The notes below the pieces were generated by a model that saw nothing but the letters and a program-made list of their open reading frames with translations, searched no databases and was not told where the DNA came from. DNA of 7,860 nt from Microthrixaceae bacterium (GTDB lineage: Bacteria; Actinomycetota; Acidimicrobiia; Acidimicrobiales; Acidimicrobilacustridaceae). The position numbers and the translations under genes were made by a program. The stretch lies in contig CANGMY010000058.1 of NCBI GenBank assembly GCA_947455015.1, forward strand, positions 1-7,860, written 5' to 3'. The number at the start of each line of letters is the position of its first letter. The first letter of the stretch is position 1. Positions 6,879-7,860 of the stretch are shown piece by piece.

Positions 6879-6886
6879 CCCCCTCC
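6879..6886 (-). promoter_or_regulatory. G-rich ribosome binding site of the dienelactone hydrolase gene
   Basis: On the - strand this reads GGAGGGGG, ending 5 bases before the ATG (GGAGG to ATG spacing is 8). It is exactly complementary to CCCCCTCC in the 6C-like RNA, present both at 6033-6040 (loop 1 plus stem) and at 6069-6076 (loop 2 plus stem). Confidence 0.7.
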
Positions 6887-6909
6887 GCAACAACGCCACG
6901 CAGCGACGT

Positions 6910-7731
6910 TCAGATGGTGACGGACGTTAGATCGTCGCCGAGCACGATGTCGCCGGAAAAGTGCGCTGCAGCGATTGCTCGCCATTCGTCCTCTTGCCCC
7001 GGCCCAATACCTGGCACGTAATGAGTGAGGATGAGCGTCTTCACACCCGCTTTGGTTGCTGTCTGGGCCGCCTGTTCAACCGTGGAGTGATAGTCGAGGA
7101 TGTCCTGGAAACGCGGGAGCGGGAAGAGTTTCACGATGTCATCGCGCAAGACGGTCTGCACATAGGCCGTGGCCCCAGCGCAAAGCTCGTCAAGGGCCGA
7201 ACACGGGATGCCGTCGCCACCAAGCACAACTGAGGTTCCGTCGTGTTCAAGTCGAAATGCGACCGTAGGTTCCACCGGTTGGTGATTCGTTGCGCCAACA
7301 CGAACAGCAACGTCGCCGATTGTGAAACTGTCACCCGGCGCAACTTCCACAACGTTCACTACCGGCGGTTCGTTTAGGTCGTCGTGGTGATCCATGCGAT
7401 AACCAACATCCAGCGACAGCATCTCCATCATCTTCGTCACAACGAAGTCGAGTCCGACCGGTCCGTAAACCGTGATCGGTGCCGATTCGGTCGACATGAT
7501 CCAGCGCGTGGTGATCACGTCGTTGAGGTCGGTGAGGTGATCGCTATGTAGGTGTGTCACGAGAATCGCGGAGAGGGCAGCAGGACCAGCGAATGCACCC
7601 GCAAGGCGCATCACGACGCCACGACCGGCATCACACAAGACCACCTGCTCGCCAGCACGAACCAAGGTCGAGGGGCCGGCCCGATTGGGATCGGGGATAG
7701 GACTTCCAGTGCCGAGAAGGGTGATGTCCAT
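6910..7731 (-). CDS. metallo-beta-lactamase-fold hydrolase, RNase Z/arylsulfatase-like
   Basis: A 273-residue protein starting MDITLLGTGSPIPDP, the usual opening of the RNase Z-like branch of the metallo-beta-lactamase fold. The dinuclear zinc ligands are visible: HLHSDH (60-65), His150 (TNHQP), Asp173 (GGDG) and His237 (LTHYVP). YHSTVEQAA (His215) is a second conserved family segment. Members include tRNA 3'-end nucleases, arylsulfatases and assorted phosphodiesterases or lactonases. I see no separate exosite arm of classic RNase Z and the usual SGDT is GGDG, so a small-molecule esterase or phosphodiesterase seems likelier than tRNA processing. The start at 7731 is chosen because GGAGG lies 6 bases upstream and the family's beta-strand begins there; an in-frame extension to 7857 has no such support. 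It is first in a two-gene operon with the dienelactone hydrolase. Confidence 0.88.
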   Translation of the reverse strand: MDITLLGTGSPIPDPNRAGPSTLVRAGEQVVLCDAGRGVVMRLAGAFAGPAALSAILVTHLHSDHLTDLNDVITTRWIMSTESAPITVYGPVGLDFVVTKMMEMLSLDVGYRMDHHDDLNEPPVVNVVEVAPGDSFTIGDVAVRVGATNHQPVEPTVAFRLEHDGTSVVLGGDGIPCSALDELCAGATAYVQTVLRDDIVKLFPLPRFQDILDYHSTVEQAAQTATKAGVKTLILTHYVPGIGPGQEDEWRAIAAAHFSGDIVLGDDLTSVTI

Positions 7732-7737
7732 GGCGAG

Positions 7738-7742
7738 CCTCC
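7738..7742 (-). promoter_or_regulatory. ribosome binding site setting the start at 7731
   Basis: On the - strand GGAGG lies 6 bases before ATG 7731. It is one of the strongest Shine-Dalgarno sites in the window and decides against a longer N-terminus. Confidence 0.75.
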
Positions 7743-7750
7743 ACTGACTC

Positions 7751-7771
7751 TTGTCGAAGGTTCTGACAATA
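7751..7771 (-). promoter_or_regulatory. candidate -10 box with inverted repeat before the hydrolase operon
   Basis: TATTGT on the - strand (7771 to 7766) could be a -10 box, giving a start near 7759 and a leader of about 28 bases. No clear -35 is seen. TTGTC (7751-7755) and GACAA (7765-7769) form an inverted repeat with a 9-base spacer that overlaps the -10 and start region, where a repressor operator would be expected. A further TTGTGAC is adjacent at 7773-7779. This is motif reading only. Confidence 0.3.
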
Positions 7772-7840
7772 GTTGTGACCAAACTTCTCTGCTCGGTGTT
7801 CGGTGAAGCGGTCTCACGGCCCCGATCTACCCTCTCGCCC

Positions 7841-7860
7841 ATGACCAGCGACATCATCGA
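7841..7860 (+). CDS. possible start of a divergent gene, cut by the window edge
   Basis: ATG 7841 opens a frame reading MTSDII to the window edge, so only six codons are visible and no function can be given. No ribosome site precedes it. TACCCT (7828-7833) fits a TANNNT -10 box ending 7 bases before the ATG, which is the arrangement of a leaderless actinobacterial mRNA. It would be divergent from the hydrolase operon. The call depends on sequence outside the window. Confidence 0.35.

Noticed and set aside
7732..7857. 42-residue N-terminal extension of the metallo-hydrolase
   Set aside because: The family begins at MDITLLGTGS, and a strong GGAGG precedes that ATG. The extension also covers the candidate promoter.

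Overview
The window looks like the chromosome of an actinobacterium. The evidence is a CBS-containing GuaB1-type GMP reductase, a HelZ-like SNF2 protein with an SNF2-associated N-terminal region, TANNNT-type -10 boxes, frequent GTG starts, a high-GC base composition judged by eye, and above all an RNA with the hallmarks of the actinobacterial 6C small RNA. A class such as Acidimicrobiia is a guess from general feel, not a demonstrated placement. No insertion sequence, phage gene, CRISPR array, tRNA or rRNA was seen.

Left part, + strand: the window opens inside an ABC-transporter ATPase, probably the molybdate ATPase ModC, which ends at 642. A gene-free stretch of about 300 bases follows. It holds a candidate promoter and a run of about six hairpins, then a clear ribosome binding site and the GTG start of a large SNF2/HelZ-like helicase (950-4180). 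The helicase stop overlaps a 95-residue protein of unknown function (4177-4464), and GuaB1 (4486-5925) starts 21 bases later. These three genes read as one operon.

Middle, 5926-6153: guaB1 and the next gene converge. Between them lies a compact RNA gene on the + strand (about 6015-6129). It has a -10 box, three consecutive hairpins that each expose a loop of exactly six cytosines, and a U-tract after the third hairpin, which therefore also acts as terminator. This fits the 6C RNA family, but with three C-loops where the family is usually described with two.

Right part, - strand: a metallo-beta-lactamase-fold hydrolase of the RNase Z/arylsulfatase-like group (7731-6910) and a dienelactone hydrolase-family protein (6873-6154) are probably one operon, 36 bases apart. 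The G-rich ribosome binding site of the dienelactone hydrolase is perfectly complementary over 8 bases to the C-rich loops of the neighbouring small RNA, so local regulation is possible. A + strand gene, possibly leaderless, may start at 7841 and run out of the window.

The two observations most worth following are the triple-loop 6C-like RNA with its possible neighbour target, and the highly structured, unidentified leader or small RNA in front of the helicase.
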